This document shows, in pieces, positions 22,751 through 33,953 of a DNA stretch of 64,000 bases (positions are counted from its first letter, which is position 1; the number at the start of each line of letters is the position of its first letter). Below the pieces are notes generated by a model that was given only the letters and a program-made list of their open reading frames with translations, was not told where the DNA came from and did no database searches. Source of the stretch: Bidens hawaiensis (lineage: Eukaryota; Streptophyta; Magnoliopsida; Asterales; Asteraceae); contig JAIQDT010007601.1 of NCBI GenBank assembly GCA_021521415.1, positions 58,806 to 122,805 of the forward strand, in the 5' to 3' direction. The translations under genes were made by a program, and so were the position numbers.

Positions 22751-22899
22751 TCCCCTTCAATGCTAGTAGGGATACTGGATCACAGGAAAAATTTACGTCT
22801 AGATCCTCGGGATCTAAGGATACTTCTTTTAGATCCTGTTATCGAGTGTCCAGCACGTTCCTAGGATGTTGTTGTATTTGCTATGCAATCGTTTGCTTG

Positions 22900-23500
22900 G
22901 CTGTCGGCTTCATGGATGATGAATAATAATTCTTAGCTTCCACTTGGTCACCATCAATTCGTACTACTCCTCAAGGAGTTGGTAGTTTGATACAATGGTG
23001 ATATGTAGAGGCTACAGCCTTCATTCCATGTAACCATGGCCTGCCAAGAATAACATTGCAACAAGACAAATTATCAATAACCCAAAATTTTTGATAAGAG
23101 TTTATCCCTTTAATGTATATAGGGAGTTTAATGTCCCCCATTGTTTCCTTGGTTTCGCCACTGATACCAACTAGCACGGATGTTCTCGGGATGATTTCCG
23201 AGTCTGGGATATTCATCTTCTGGAGTACATCATGTTGGAAGATGTTGACTGAGCTTCCACCATCGACTATGATCCTGCGCACATAATAGTTAGTAATAAA
23301 TAAAGTTACAGTCAAACCATTGTGATGAGGATCCTGGATGCTTGTTTTATCTTGTTCATCAAAGAATATTCTCTTATCGGTCGTTAAGGTGGTGGATATG
23401 ACAGGTCGCTCTCCATTCTCCAACTTATTCTCCTTAGCATGTATTTTGGCAGAGGAGAAGGAAGTTCCACAGATGAAATTGATGACTTGAGCATCTGGTG
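22900..23500 (-). pseudogene. Tat protease of element A
   Basis: Open from 23423 to 22971. It contains the aspartic protease with active site IIVDGGSSVNI and the second conserved element CNVILGRPWLHGMKAVAS. The GGSS form in place of the usual TGAS is normal for Tat elements. A stop after KLPTP cuts the tail. Between 22750 and 22970 the link to RT is recognisable but shifted. Confidence 0.83.
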
Positions 23501-23559
23501 GGGGCGGAATCGCTTTCTGTGGTACATCTTCAGGATCCTAGATCCTAGACTTTTTCCTT

Positions 23560-24539
23560 CCCAAGAGCTCCTTGAAATGCCCCTTGCTTAGGAGGTATCC
23601 AATTTCCCTACTTAAGCCAATACAATCATCAGTCTGATGGAGAAAATCCTCATGGAAGCACACCATTTGGATTTGTCTTTAAAGGATGTTGTTTTCTCGT
23701 TTTTCCGAGGGAACCTTGCTGTCTCTCCAAGATCCTTCATGGCACAAATTAAACCATGAGTATCAACATAGAAGCAATTCTTGGAAATACTTGGGTAATC
23801 TTCATTATCATCATCTCCTTCTTCGACTGCTCGGACATTCTGGTTGTTGAATTTGGCTAAGGCTTCGAGTTGTTGTTCCTGAATGAGGATCCTTGTTTCT
23901 TGTCGGGAGATTCTTGTTTTTCTGGAGCTCCTAACTGTTCTTGGATCTTCTTGTCATCCTTTAGCCTTATGCAACTAAGTGCCCTGTTTCTAACTTCATC
24001 TAAAGCCTGCACGGGGTCATCACAAGGTCATCATAAAACGGGGAGCCCATATGTAGTCCAATCTTGAAAGCTTCAACAACCGTAGCCATATCAAGTTTAG
24101 GGATCTCTAGGGCCTCCCTGCCAAACATTGTAACAAAATTCTTTAGGGATTCGTCATAAGGCCGGACAACTATATATAAGTCACTAGTTAACTTTTAAAA
24201 TTTCCTACTACAAGAAAACTGGCTGTTGAACAAGTTAACTAAATATGAAAAAGAAGTACCAGACTAGGGTTGAAGACTTAGCAGCCATTTAAGTGCAGAT
24301 CCTGTTAGTGTGGATCCGAAACCCATGCATATACAAGCTTCCTTGGTCTTTCAGGAATTGATTTGATCTCCATCCATTCCATATACTGAGCCATATGCTC
24401 TTCCGTGTCAGTTGTTCCATCATACACCTTCATGTTGGGGGTCTGAAACCGTTTTGGGATCTCATTATCATAAATTGGTGGAGCAAATCTAGATAACTTG
24501 TGGCTCCCTTCTGGTATTTCAGGGATTGGTCGGATCACC
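23560..24539 (-). pseudogene. gag: gag of element A, 3' half
   Basis: Resumes the gag cut by element B. It starts RPIPEIPEGSHKLSRFAPP (24538), with the Retrotrans_gag-like core degenerate between 24300 and 24060. Near 23655-23690 the zinc knuckle that in element B reads WCAFHEDFGHMTDDC is shifted by a one-base loss. Stops are frequent. The junction with the B LTR is at 24539/24545, with CCTGG as the target duplication. Confidence 0.8.
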
Positions 24540-24544
24540 CCTGG

Positions 24545-25200
24545 TGTTAGGGCAAGAATTTTACGCTGAGGATCCGTTATTCTTGACTATCTTTTGGATA
24601 GATTATTCTTGAGATATGTTCCAGATTATGAAGGATCAGGGATCCTCGGTAATATATGTTTACTAATAATTGTGTTTGGATGGTGATGTGTTAGCTAGGT
24701 ATAACGACTCTATGACTGAGTCCACCTCATAGTTCGCTACTGGAAGCTCCAAGCACGTGGTAAAAGAACGTTGAAGGAGTTGGTGGAAGAGTGGCGGATT
24801 TTTAGGGAATATTGTTAGTTGTTAATATTATTAAATATCGTGTTATGATCAAAGTTAGGAAAGACACTTACGTACACATTCATTCACTTACTGTTAACAT
24901 TCACAAACACTCTCTCGAGAACACTCAAGGCAGATCACACACACTTAGATTATTTGTAATCTTTGATCATTACTCCATCCATTGTAACTCGATTTTGATA
25001 TTAATAAATTGGTGATAGACAAGTTGTCATCACCCGGGTTTTTTTTCCTTTGATCTGATAAATATTAAAGGGTTTTTTCCTCGCAACAAATCACGGTGTT
25101 CAGCTCTATTTTGTTCATATATTCATTATTGTCACCTAAGAACTAAACCTCACAAAACGAATTTGGTTACATTATCCTTGTTAGATTTTTTACCAAAAAA
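24545..25200 (+). repeat. 5' LTR of element B
   Basis: 656 bp from TGTTAGGGC to CCAAAAAA; the final CA is mutated to AA compared with the 3' LTR. The match with 51877-52418 plus 57232-57341 is unambiguous. Confidence 0.92.
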
Positions 25201-25203
25201 ATT

Positions 25204-25221
25204 TGGCGCCCACCGTGGGGC
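25204..25221 (+). other. Primer-binding site of element B
   Basis: TGGCGCCCACCGTGGGGC lies three bases inside the 5' LTR. TGGCGCC openings are typical for Tat elements; I do not assign the tRNA with certainty. Element A has the same site at 58299-58315, with the end changed (TGGCGCCCACCGTGAGA). Confidence 0.8.
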
Positions 25222-25285
25222 AATTGGTGCTATAATCCATAATATTTCCCATCAATTCTCAACCTTATTTCCTATACCTCTCTCA

Positions 25286-26872
25286 ATGGCCTCTCAATCA
25301 ACCTCGGATTCATCAACCATGCCCTCATCCGTCTCTCTTTCATCAAGAACTTTACCACCGATGCATCCTCCAATCACAGGAGCACCAAGGGCTGCTGCTG
25401 CTGAAAACAAGACGCAACTACCAGTCTTCCAGAGCTCGAAAACTACTGCTGCCACTTCAGTGGTTAATACTAACAATGACGTTTCTGCCATGTTTTCATA
25501 GGTCAAGGCATACATGGAGCAACAAAACAAGACTAACCAGAGGATCCTTCGGGAGATAGAAGACCTCAAGAGGACTAAGATGCCCGCGGAGGATCAGACT
25601 CCTTTGGTGCCTAGGATGCTGGATTTCACCACTCCAGGATCCTTGGCTCAGTTCATGCAAGGATCATCTATCCTTCAGCAGGGATCCATGGATCAACAAA
25701 CTCAAGGATCCTCGATCTTTCACTCAAGATCATCAATCCTAGATCCGAGGTCCATGGGTCAGCATATTCAAGGATCCTCTATCTTTCAGCAAGGATCTTC
25801 AATCCTTAATCCATGATCGATGGGTCAGTAGGCTCAAGGATCCTACATGTTTCAAGGAGGATCATCGATTCTTCAACCCGGATCCTCCGGATTATTTAAT
25901 CAAGGATCCTTCAACTCTTAACCTCAAGGATCCTTCCTCCTGAATCAAGGATCCTTCGAAACTTTGCATCAGAGGTCTTCAAAGGTCCATGAAGGAGATA
26001 TTATCCCCATGCAGACTATCGCTTATGGTGGACCAACTCCTGTAGCAGACGCTTCTTGTCGCAGCCACTCTTCTGGAATGCCAACCTTCACACAACAAGG
26101 AGGTAACATGCATGATCCCGTATCCTTAAATGCTAACCATGGTTCCATGCAGGATGCAGGTATCAACCACGCTATGGCTAAGGAACTGCAAAAACTCAAG
26201 GATATGATATCCAGCGTACCAGGGGTAATCCGTCCTATCCCTGAGATACCGGAAGGAAGCCTCAAATTGTCCAGATTTACTCCACAAATCTGTGATGCGG
26301 AGATCCCGAAACGCTTTCAAACCCCCAACATGAAAGTGTACGACGGGACCACTGATCCCGTAGCTCAATACAGGGAAAGGATAGAAATCAACCCGATTCC
26401 TGAGAGGCTCAAGGAGGCTTTTCTGTGCAAAGGTTTTGGAGCCACACTGTCAGGATCTGCTTTAAAATGGCTGCTAAGTCTTCCTCCCTTTTCTGTTACT
26501 TCTTTCTCACATTTAGTTAACTTGCTCAACAACCAGTTTTCCTGTAGTAGGAAATTTGAGAAGTTAACTAGCGACTTATATAGAGTAGTCCAACCTAATG
26601 ATGAATCCCTTAGAGATTTTGTCACGAGGTTTGGCAGGGAGGCCCTAGAAATCCCAAATCATGACATGGCTACGGCTGTAGAAGCCTTCAAGATGGGGCT
26701 AAATAGGGGCTCCCCCTTTTATAATGATCTTGTGATGACTCCTTGCATGTGTTTAGATGAAGTAAGGAACAGAGCGTTAAGGTTCATACGGCTGGAAGAT
26801 GACAAAAGGATCCAAGAACGATTGGGGGCTCAAACGAAGCAAGAATCCCCTAACAAGAATAAAGGATCCTAA
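25286..26872 (+). pseudogene. gag: gag of element B
   Basis: Starts at ATG 25286 (MASQSTSDSS), as does A at 58232; the longer open frame from 25163 begins inside the LTR and is not used. Order: Ser/Thr/Pro-rich N-terminus, EQQNKTNQRILREIEDLKR, a Gln/Gly/Ser-rich repeat encoded by CAAGGATCCTC units (25620-25960), then the Gag core from RPIPEIPEGSLKLSRFTP (26230) with LKEAFLCKGFGATLSGSALK and EKLTSDLYRVVQPNDESLRD. Stops at 25499-25501 (CAG in element A, so a C-to-T change), 25814-25816 and 25919-25921 break the first third. The last 302 codons (25964-26872) are open. Confidence 0.87.
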
Positions 26873-27892
26873 TTGAGAAACAACAACTCGAAGCCGTACT
26901 TCAAATTCAACAACTAAAATGTCTGAGCAATTGAAGAAGGAGATGATGATGAATATTATCCCTGCATCTTAGAGTACTGTTTCTCTGTGTATACTCATGG
27001 CTTGATTTGTGCCATGAAGGACCTAGGAAAGAAGGCAAGGTGGCCTTGAAAGAACTAGAATTCAACGACCTTCAAAGACAAATCCAAATGGTGCGCCTTC
27101 CATGAGGATTTTGGCCATATGACGGACGATTGCATCAGTTTAAGGAGGGAAATTGGATACCTTCTATGCAAAGGCCATTTTAAGGAGCTTTTGGGAAGAA
27201 AAATGTTGAGGATCCAGGATCCTGAAGAGGTTCCTCAAAAGGCAACTCCGCCCCCGCTAGATGCTCAAGTGATTAACTTCATCTCCGGTGGGTCAGATAT
27301 ATGCGGCATTTCTTTCTCATCAGCAAAGAGACAGGCCAAAGAAACCAAGCTAGAGAATGGAGAACGACCAGTCATATCCACCACTTTGACGACTGACAAA
27401 AGAATCTTCTTCGATGAAGAAGAAAAATCTAACATCCAGGATCCACATCATGACGGTTTGATTGTCACATTGTTTATTGCTAACCATTATGTACGCAGGA
27501 TCGTGGTCGACGGTGGAAGCTCGGTCAATATCATCCAACACGACGTCCTACAGTAAATGAACATACGAGACTCGGATATTATTCCATGGACATCGGTGCT
27601 AGTTGGTTTCAGTGGTGAAACCAAGAAAACATTGGGGGACATTAAACTCCCAACATACATCGAAGGGTTAAATTCTTACCAGAAATTCTATGTTATTGAT
27701 AACCTTTCTTGTTGCAATGTTATTTTGGGCAGGCTGTGGCTACATGGGATGAAGGCAGTGGCCTCTACTTACCATCATTGCATTAAACTTCTGACTCCTT
27801 GGGGAGTAGTAAGGATAGATGGAGATCACGTGGAAGCCAAGAACTATTATTCTTCATCTATGAAGCCGACAGCCAAATGGACGATAGCATAA
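26873..27892 (+). pseudogene. Zinc knuckle and protease of element B
   Basis: After 200 bp of shifted sequence the Tat-type knuckle WCAFHEDFGHMTDDC (about 27088-27135, C-x2-H-x4-H-x4-C) is intact. The protease follows with IVVDGGSSVNI (27500) and CNVILGRLWLHGMKAVAS (27713), where the Pro of GRPW is changed to Leu. A stop at 27554-27556 lies between the two motifs, so protease is inactive. Confidence 0.84.
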
Positions 27893-28984
27893 CAACCACA
27901 GCAGCATCCTAGGAACGTTTTGGAAGCTTGGGAGCGAGACATAAAGGAAGTATCCTTGGATCCCAAGGATCCAGATGTGAATGTGTTCCTAGGACCTGAT
28001 GAGATCGAGGAGGATATAGTATGCTTCCTAAAACGGAGAAAGTCCACATTTGCCTTCAGACATTCAGACATGACATGTATTTCTAAGAAGGTAATTACTC
28101 ACAAGTTAGGCCTTGATTTATCTGTTAAACCCGTCCATTAAAAGCGAAGGAAATTCGCTACTAAGAGGAACACGATCATACAAGAAGAAGTAGAAATACT
28201 TCTTAAGGCCGGTATGATCAGAGAGGTTAAGTATCCTCGAAGGATAGCTAGTGTGGTTGTTGTTTCTAAAAAGAATGGAAAGTGGAGGGTGTGTGTCGAT
28301 TTTACTGATTTAAACAAGGCATGCCCGAACGATCCTTTCCCGTTACCACATATAGATTCCATGGTGGATGCAACGGCAGGGCATGAGATGCTTACCTTTA
28401 TGGATGCTTCCTCTGGATTTCAAAAAATTCATATGGAACCATCTGATCAAGGGGATACAACATTCATGACTCCTACTGGCATATATTGTTATATTGCTAC
28501 GTCGTTCGGACTAAGAAATGCAGGGGCAACATATCAAATATTGGTCAACATGATGTTCAAGGATCAGTTAGGAAAGATCATGGAGGTTTACATAGATGAC
28601 ATGGTGGTGAAGTCAAAGAAAGCTGAGGATCACCTCGGAGATCTTGAAGAAGCTTTCAACATACTGGACAGTACAATATGAAGCTGAATCCTTCAAAATG
28701 TCATTTTGGTGTCAAAGCTGGGAAGTTCCTAGGATACATAGTGATCAAAAGAGGAATCGAAGCGAGCGCCAAACAGATAGAAGCCATCATCAATTTAAAG
28801 TCTCCCATGAATGCTAAGGATGTCCAAAGATTGACGGGAAGAATAACTGCTCTAAACAGATTCATTTCCAGATCTTCGGAGAAGTGCAAAGACTTCTATG
28901 ACATCGTTAGGAAAAATAAGAAGTTCGAGTGGACAGAGAAGCATGAAGTTGCACTTAAAGCCTTAAAGGATTACATATCCTCAG
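27893..28984 (+). pseudogene. Reverse transcriptase of element B
   Basis: The pre-RT link (27920-28141) leads to a stop at 28139-28141. RT then reads VVVVSKKNGKWRVCVDFTDL, PFPLPHIDSMVDATAGHEML, MDASSGFQKIHMEPSDQGDT and catalytic YIDD in MEVYIDDMVVKSK (28585). A one-base shift near 28675 is followed by KLNPSKCHFGVKAGKFLGYI. The region ends KDYISS at 28983, where element C is inserted. RT resumes as APALMKPVDGES at 37294. Confidence 0.88.
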
Positions 28985-30706
28985 TGATGTGTTGTAAAAC
29001 ACACTTACTTTCCTTATCGTTTTATCATGATTTAATTGCTTTTTAGTTTAATTATTAAGAGGTTTAGCTTGTTTTTGCTTAATTTTACAAAGATGGATGT
29101 TTACTTGTAGGTTATGAGTTATAATGAATAAAAGTGGAATGTTTGAAGACTCTAGGGGCTTATTTGAGCAACTTTGAAGACTACAACTCAAGGCCCGACC
29201 CAAGCCCACAAGTTAGAAGCCTTACATGCATAATATATTAATTAAACAAAAGAAAAAAGAACCCTAACAGCCCAAAAATCCCGAATTCAGCAGCCCCAAA
29301 ATCTGCCCAAACTTGCGATCGGCCAGCAAGGAAGAAAGAAAGAACAAAAGTGTGGCGGCTGAGTTGGTGGCTATAGTGACGGCTGGAGAAGAAGAATAAC
29401 ACCAAGGAGGGCTTGCTACAGCAGCTAAGGGCTATAATCATCATAATCTCAGCCATATAATCATAAGTATTCATCCATAAACTTTGTGTTTTTGTTCAAG
29501 AACCCTAACTAGTTAAACTTGATCTTCTTGTTGGATTGTTTTGCAAGTAATTTGAAGTTTGACTAGTGTTTGATTGTTCTTGATTATTGAATGAGTTTAC
29601 TTATGTTTATGTTGATGTTTATGATGTTTAATTTGAATATTAGCTGCTGTCCAAAATTAATGTGTAGCTAAACTTGTTAGTTCTACCTAGGTTAGATGAT
29701 TATTGTTAGGTTTTAGTAAGTAGTTTGGATTGTTGATGATCATGACTTGATTTGTTAATGTAAAGTTTGGTTTAACATTGAATTAGGGTGTGTTTAGTGG
29801 CTGTGTTTTGATTAATAATACTCAATTACCTCTTGCTTTGATTGATTGAACCGGTTTTAGTTGATTTTAGCTTGTTTGAACTCTTTACTTTTTGTTTAGA
29901 GATTGTTTGCGGGGTGTACAACCGTATGGTAAGTTTGGGTATATTAATTAGTTAAAATCAGCGGGTAGACACCTTCCTTGAGACCGAGAGGTGATAGGAA
30001 GTAAACTCGTCTCATAACTTTTACTTGTTAGGATTAGGATCGCGCGAGAGCGGGTTCAGTTCTTGTCGGGTTTGGGTTTGTGAGCGATTAGTTGACCTAG
30101 TTTAAGTTAAACTGAATTGTTCCTCTATCCTTGGTTGCGTAGTATTCGTCTCCATTAGGGTAGTGTGTCGGTGACACCGAGAGGAGAGTCGGCATTAGAG
30201 CACGTTAACAATTCGTCACCCGGTTTGTTCTTAAAATCAAATAAGTGTAAGCTAGGGCTTGTTAGTGAGACCGAGAGGTAATCTAGCTTCCTGAGTGAAC
30301 CTTAGTTGTGTCATTCCTTAGGAGCCGGTGTCGTGAGATTCTACAATCCAGTAGCTTACTATACCTTCAATAGGATTCTTACCTAGGTAGACGTTTTTGC
30401 CATTGATAAATCTTATTTTCAAAGTTTCGTTTAGTCTTCTCAAATTAAGTCTTTTAAGTTAATTAAATTAAGTTAGGTTAAGTATTTAATAATATAAAAA
30501 TAAATTTAAATATATTATTCTTAGGTGAGTCTTATTTAGGGTTAAGTATTAGATACGTGTTCACGTGTCCTTGTGTTCGACACTCGGACTTCCTTAGTGC
30601 TATACTATTAGTGATCGGTACACTTGCCGGTTTTGTGTGGCTTCTTTAGGAATTTCGCTTAATAAATTTAAAGCTTAGTTGTGAGATCATCGTTAGGCAC
30701 ACATCA
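28985..30706 (+). repeat. 5' LTR of element C
   Basis: 1722 bp, starts TGATGTGTTG and ends ACACATCA. Pair of 35581-37288 with a low percentage of differences and one indel of about 14 bp near 29645/36240. Confidence 0.92.
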
Positions 30707-30712
30707 AGTTTT

Positions 30713-30731
30713 TGGCGCCGTTTCCGGGGAC
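30713..30731 (+). other. Athila-type primer-binding site
   Basis: TGGCGCCGTTTCCGGGGAC six bases inside the 5' LTR of C. This sequence is characteristic of Athila elements and complementary to the 3' end of tRNA-Asp. Confidence 0.9.
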
Positions 30732-30865
30732 ACGGTTAGAGGCGTATTAAGAACGACTCGAGTTAGGACTTACCTCGTTGACTACTTTTTTTTCTTATGT
30801 GTTTTGTTTGTTAGTTTAAAATAATTTAGCTAATTTTAGTTTATTTCGTTTAGTTTAATAGTTGT

Positions 30866-32353
30866 ATGCGACGTACTCGGTCTCTAGGATCACCAGAAAC
30901 CGAAGGATTTCCGAACCAGAGAGAGAGCTTCGTGAGAGACATCGTATAAACCCGTCTTCCAGTTCATCTACGTCCGTCGGTAATACATTCTCTTCTCCTA
31001 CTTTTTCTGAACCCGTCATTAGGGATTGGATTATGGGCGACGCGAATCCACCACCGAGGGACAGTTGCAGACCGGGCCCGTCCGGTCTATGCTAGCGCGA
31101 GATCCAGCATTGCTCCACCAGCTATAGGAGTTCAAACGAGTTGGCAGATTCCATCTAATGTTCTGAACACGATTGCTCATTCTGCTGAATTTCACGGGTT
31201 ACTCCATGAGAACCCACATGCTCATATAACTCGCATTACACGAATTTGCGACACGTTTCATCTTGCCGGCGTATCCGAAGACGCCATCAAACTCCGAATC
31301 TTTTCGTTCTCACTTGTTGATTATGCGAGTCTGTGGCTTGAGTCCCTCCCACATGGATCCATTGATACTTGGGCTTCCATGCAGACCAAATTTCTTGAAA
31401 AATACGATCCTCCGGCTAAGGCCGCTCGTTTGCGTAACCAAATCCATTCTTTCCAGATGGAGGATAACGAGATCTTCTACGAGGCGTGGGAGAGATTTAA
31501 AAATCTACTTGATTTATGTCCGAACCATGGCCTACAAGACTGGGCGGTTGTTGAGAAGTTCTACAACGGAGTGACGTACGCGACTCAGACCATGCTCGAC
31601 ACAGCTGCGGGAGGTAACCTATTGACAACGAAGGATACGGATGAGTGCATTGATCTGTTCAACAGGTTAGCCATGAGTGGATACCAGCGACCACCAGCTA
31701 AGAGTACCAAAACCGTCGACTCCTTATCACGCGGCATGCATTCGGTCGACACGAGCACCGCACTTGCGGCACAGGTTGAAGCGTTAGCAAAGATCGTGAA
31801 GGACTTGCAGGTGAAAAGTAAGTTATGCGAGATCTGTAGAGGGGGCCATGATACCGTTCAGTGCCCCGTAGGTTTCCAGGAGGAAGCAGTCGACTTCGTT
31901 AATAATCCAAACCAAAATCAAAACTCTTTCAATTCTTATAATTCGGGGTGGAGAGGTAACCAAAATTCCAACTGGAGGAAAGGAAATCAGTCCGGCTTCC
32001 AGCAACGTCAGAGCCTATTCCAGGATTCCGGTGAGGGAATGAGTAGTGGGGAGAAGAAGCCCACGTTAGAGGATATGATGGCACAGCAGACACAGATGTT
32101 GTTGCAGTATATGACTCGGGGGGACTCCCGTCACAAAGAGACTCAAGAGAAATTTCGGGAGCACGAGTTATTCATGAGAAATCAAGGAGCGTCGATTCAA
32201 AATCTTGAGCGTCAGATGGGAGAGATAGAAAGTCGTCTAAATGAGAGGTCGCCAGGTACACTTCCAAGTAACACTGAACAAAATCCGAAGGCGTTCGCAA
32301 AGGCTGTGACGACGAGGGGCGGTGCAGGGGCACGTAGCGAGCCCGTGATTTAG
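30866..32353 (+). pseudogene. gag: gag of Athila-like element C
   Basis: The N-terminal frame has RITRNRRISEPERELRERHR (about 30880-30940) and shifts near 31090. From there one frame runs to TAG at 32351-32353. The Gag core includes HGLLHENPHAHITRITRICD, YASLWLESLPHGSIDTWASM and KFLEKYDPPAKAARLRNQIH. A zinc knuckle CEICRGGHDTVQCP (31825, C-x2-C-x3-H-x4-C) is followed by an Asn/Gln/Ser-rich stretch and a Gln-rich coiled segment. The same frame continues after the stop into protease, so the TAG is probably a mutation in a gag-protease fusion. Confidence 0.88.
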
Positions 32354-33751
32354 GAAGCGACTAGAGGAATCGTTAACGAACCTGCGATAGATGTAGAGGA
32401 GCAGGTAGACGAGGAGATTCAGTTGGAGTCTCCATCGGCCAGGGTGTATCAGAGGCACAGCCCAAGAAGTACAGCACAGGCCGAGAACCAGCCACTACCC
32501 AGCACACCACCGAGAGTTTACAAACCTAGACTCCCGTATCCCGGGAGAGTCCGTAGGGATAGAGACGAGGAGCAGAACTCTAAATTTCTTGATCTTCTGA
32601 AGCAAATTCATCTTAATGTCCCATTCCTTGAGGCACTCACGCAAATGCCCAAATATGCAAAGTTCCTTAAGGATATTCTTTCGAACAAAGAGAAGCTAGC
32701 CGAAGTCTCCTCCATTCCCCTGAGTGCTGGTTGCTCTGCAGTCTTGCAAAGAAAGTTACCAGAAAAGATGTCCGATCCTGGGAGTTTCACGATTCCTTGC
32801 ATCTTGAGTGATAATATGGTTGTTCATGCGCTGGCGGATCTTGGTGCCAGTATTAATCTCATGCCGTATTCCGTGTATCGCAAGTTGGGTCTAGGCGAAC
32901 CGAGGCCTACTCGTATGAGTATCCAGCTTGCTAATCGTTCTGTGAAATACCCCCGAGGTGTGGTCGAGAACATGCTTGTTCGTGTCGACAAGTTCATCTT
33001 CCCGGTGGACTTTGTCATCCTGGACATGAACGATGATGATAGTGTCCCACTTATCTTGGGCCGACCATTCCTTGCCACTGCACAGGCGTTGATCGACGTA
33101 TGCGAGGGAAAGTTGATCTTAAGAGTTGGGGATGAGAACGTTACTTTTGACGTTCGACAGTCAATGAAACACCCTAAGTCTGCTGATGACTCCTTATACT
33201 TCATTGATACCATCATGGAGCATGTCGGGGAGTTTCTCAGCGAAATCTGTGGAGGATCTGCCTCCGACACCCAGATTCTCGATAGGGAGATTCCATAGAT
33301 TGAGATGGTTGCCGTAACTAATCAGTCCTTAGATGACGACACCGAGTCGCATACCCCAGAATCTGGCGTGTCTACTAAGATCGTATGAGATGATACGATG
33401 GACCGACCTTCGGTCGAGATTCCTCCTTCTTCCTTAGAGATTAAGGATTCGCCTGCCCACCTTGAGTATGCGTTTTTAGATGAAGAGAGGAAGCTGCCGG
33501 CTATCATTGCATCTACTTTGACGGAGGTCAAGAAGGCGAATGTGGTTATCTTGGATATCGAGGGTTGTCATGAAGAGCTTGTGGAGGATACCTCTATGGA
33601 AGTAGATGATACGCAATTTGACCCGGGAGGTGACATTGAAGGAATAGGAAGATTAATTTTCTGGGAGACATCACAGAAGAGGGAACATGTGTACTTGGGT
33701 CAAACGAACTTGAAAGTGAGGATACGACATACGAAACAAAATAAAAATTGA
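32354..33751 (+). pseudogene. Protease and pre-RT segment of element C
   Basis: Same frame as gag. Protease starts about 32780 (GSFTIPCILSDNMVVHALAD), with active site ALADLGASINLMPYSVYRKL and later SVPLILGRPFLATAQALIDV. TAG at 33296-33298 and TGA at 33386-33388 interrupt it. The pre-RT region has HLEYAFLDEERKLPAIIAST (33465), where Athila pol leads into RT. Instead it passes into unrelated acidic sequence. The deletion therefore removed RT, RNase H and the integrase core. Confidence 0.85.
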
Positions 33752-33953
33752 CACACAGCAAAGATGACATCCTCCTTCATTACACGACTCGTATAAAGTT
33801 TGGTCCGGGTAAGTATAAGTCTTGGTGGTCCGACCCGTTTCAGATTTTCAAAATCTCTTTAAATTTTTCTGGTAAGTTTTTCCTGACTAATAGTAGACAA
33901 ATAAAACGAAACGGGTCGAGTGGGAAATGGATAAAGGAGAAGCCACCCGATTG
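33752..33953 (+). pseudogene. Integrase C-terminal scrap of element C
   Basis: IKFGPGKYKSWWSDPFQIFK (about 33795-33855) resembles the end of Athila integrase, where F-P-G-K-L-x-S-R-W-x-G-P-F is typical. It marks the far side of the internal deletion; only tens of residues remain. Confidence 0.6.
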
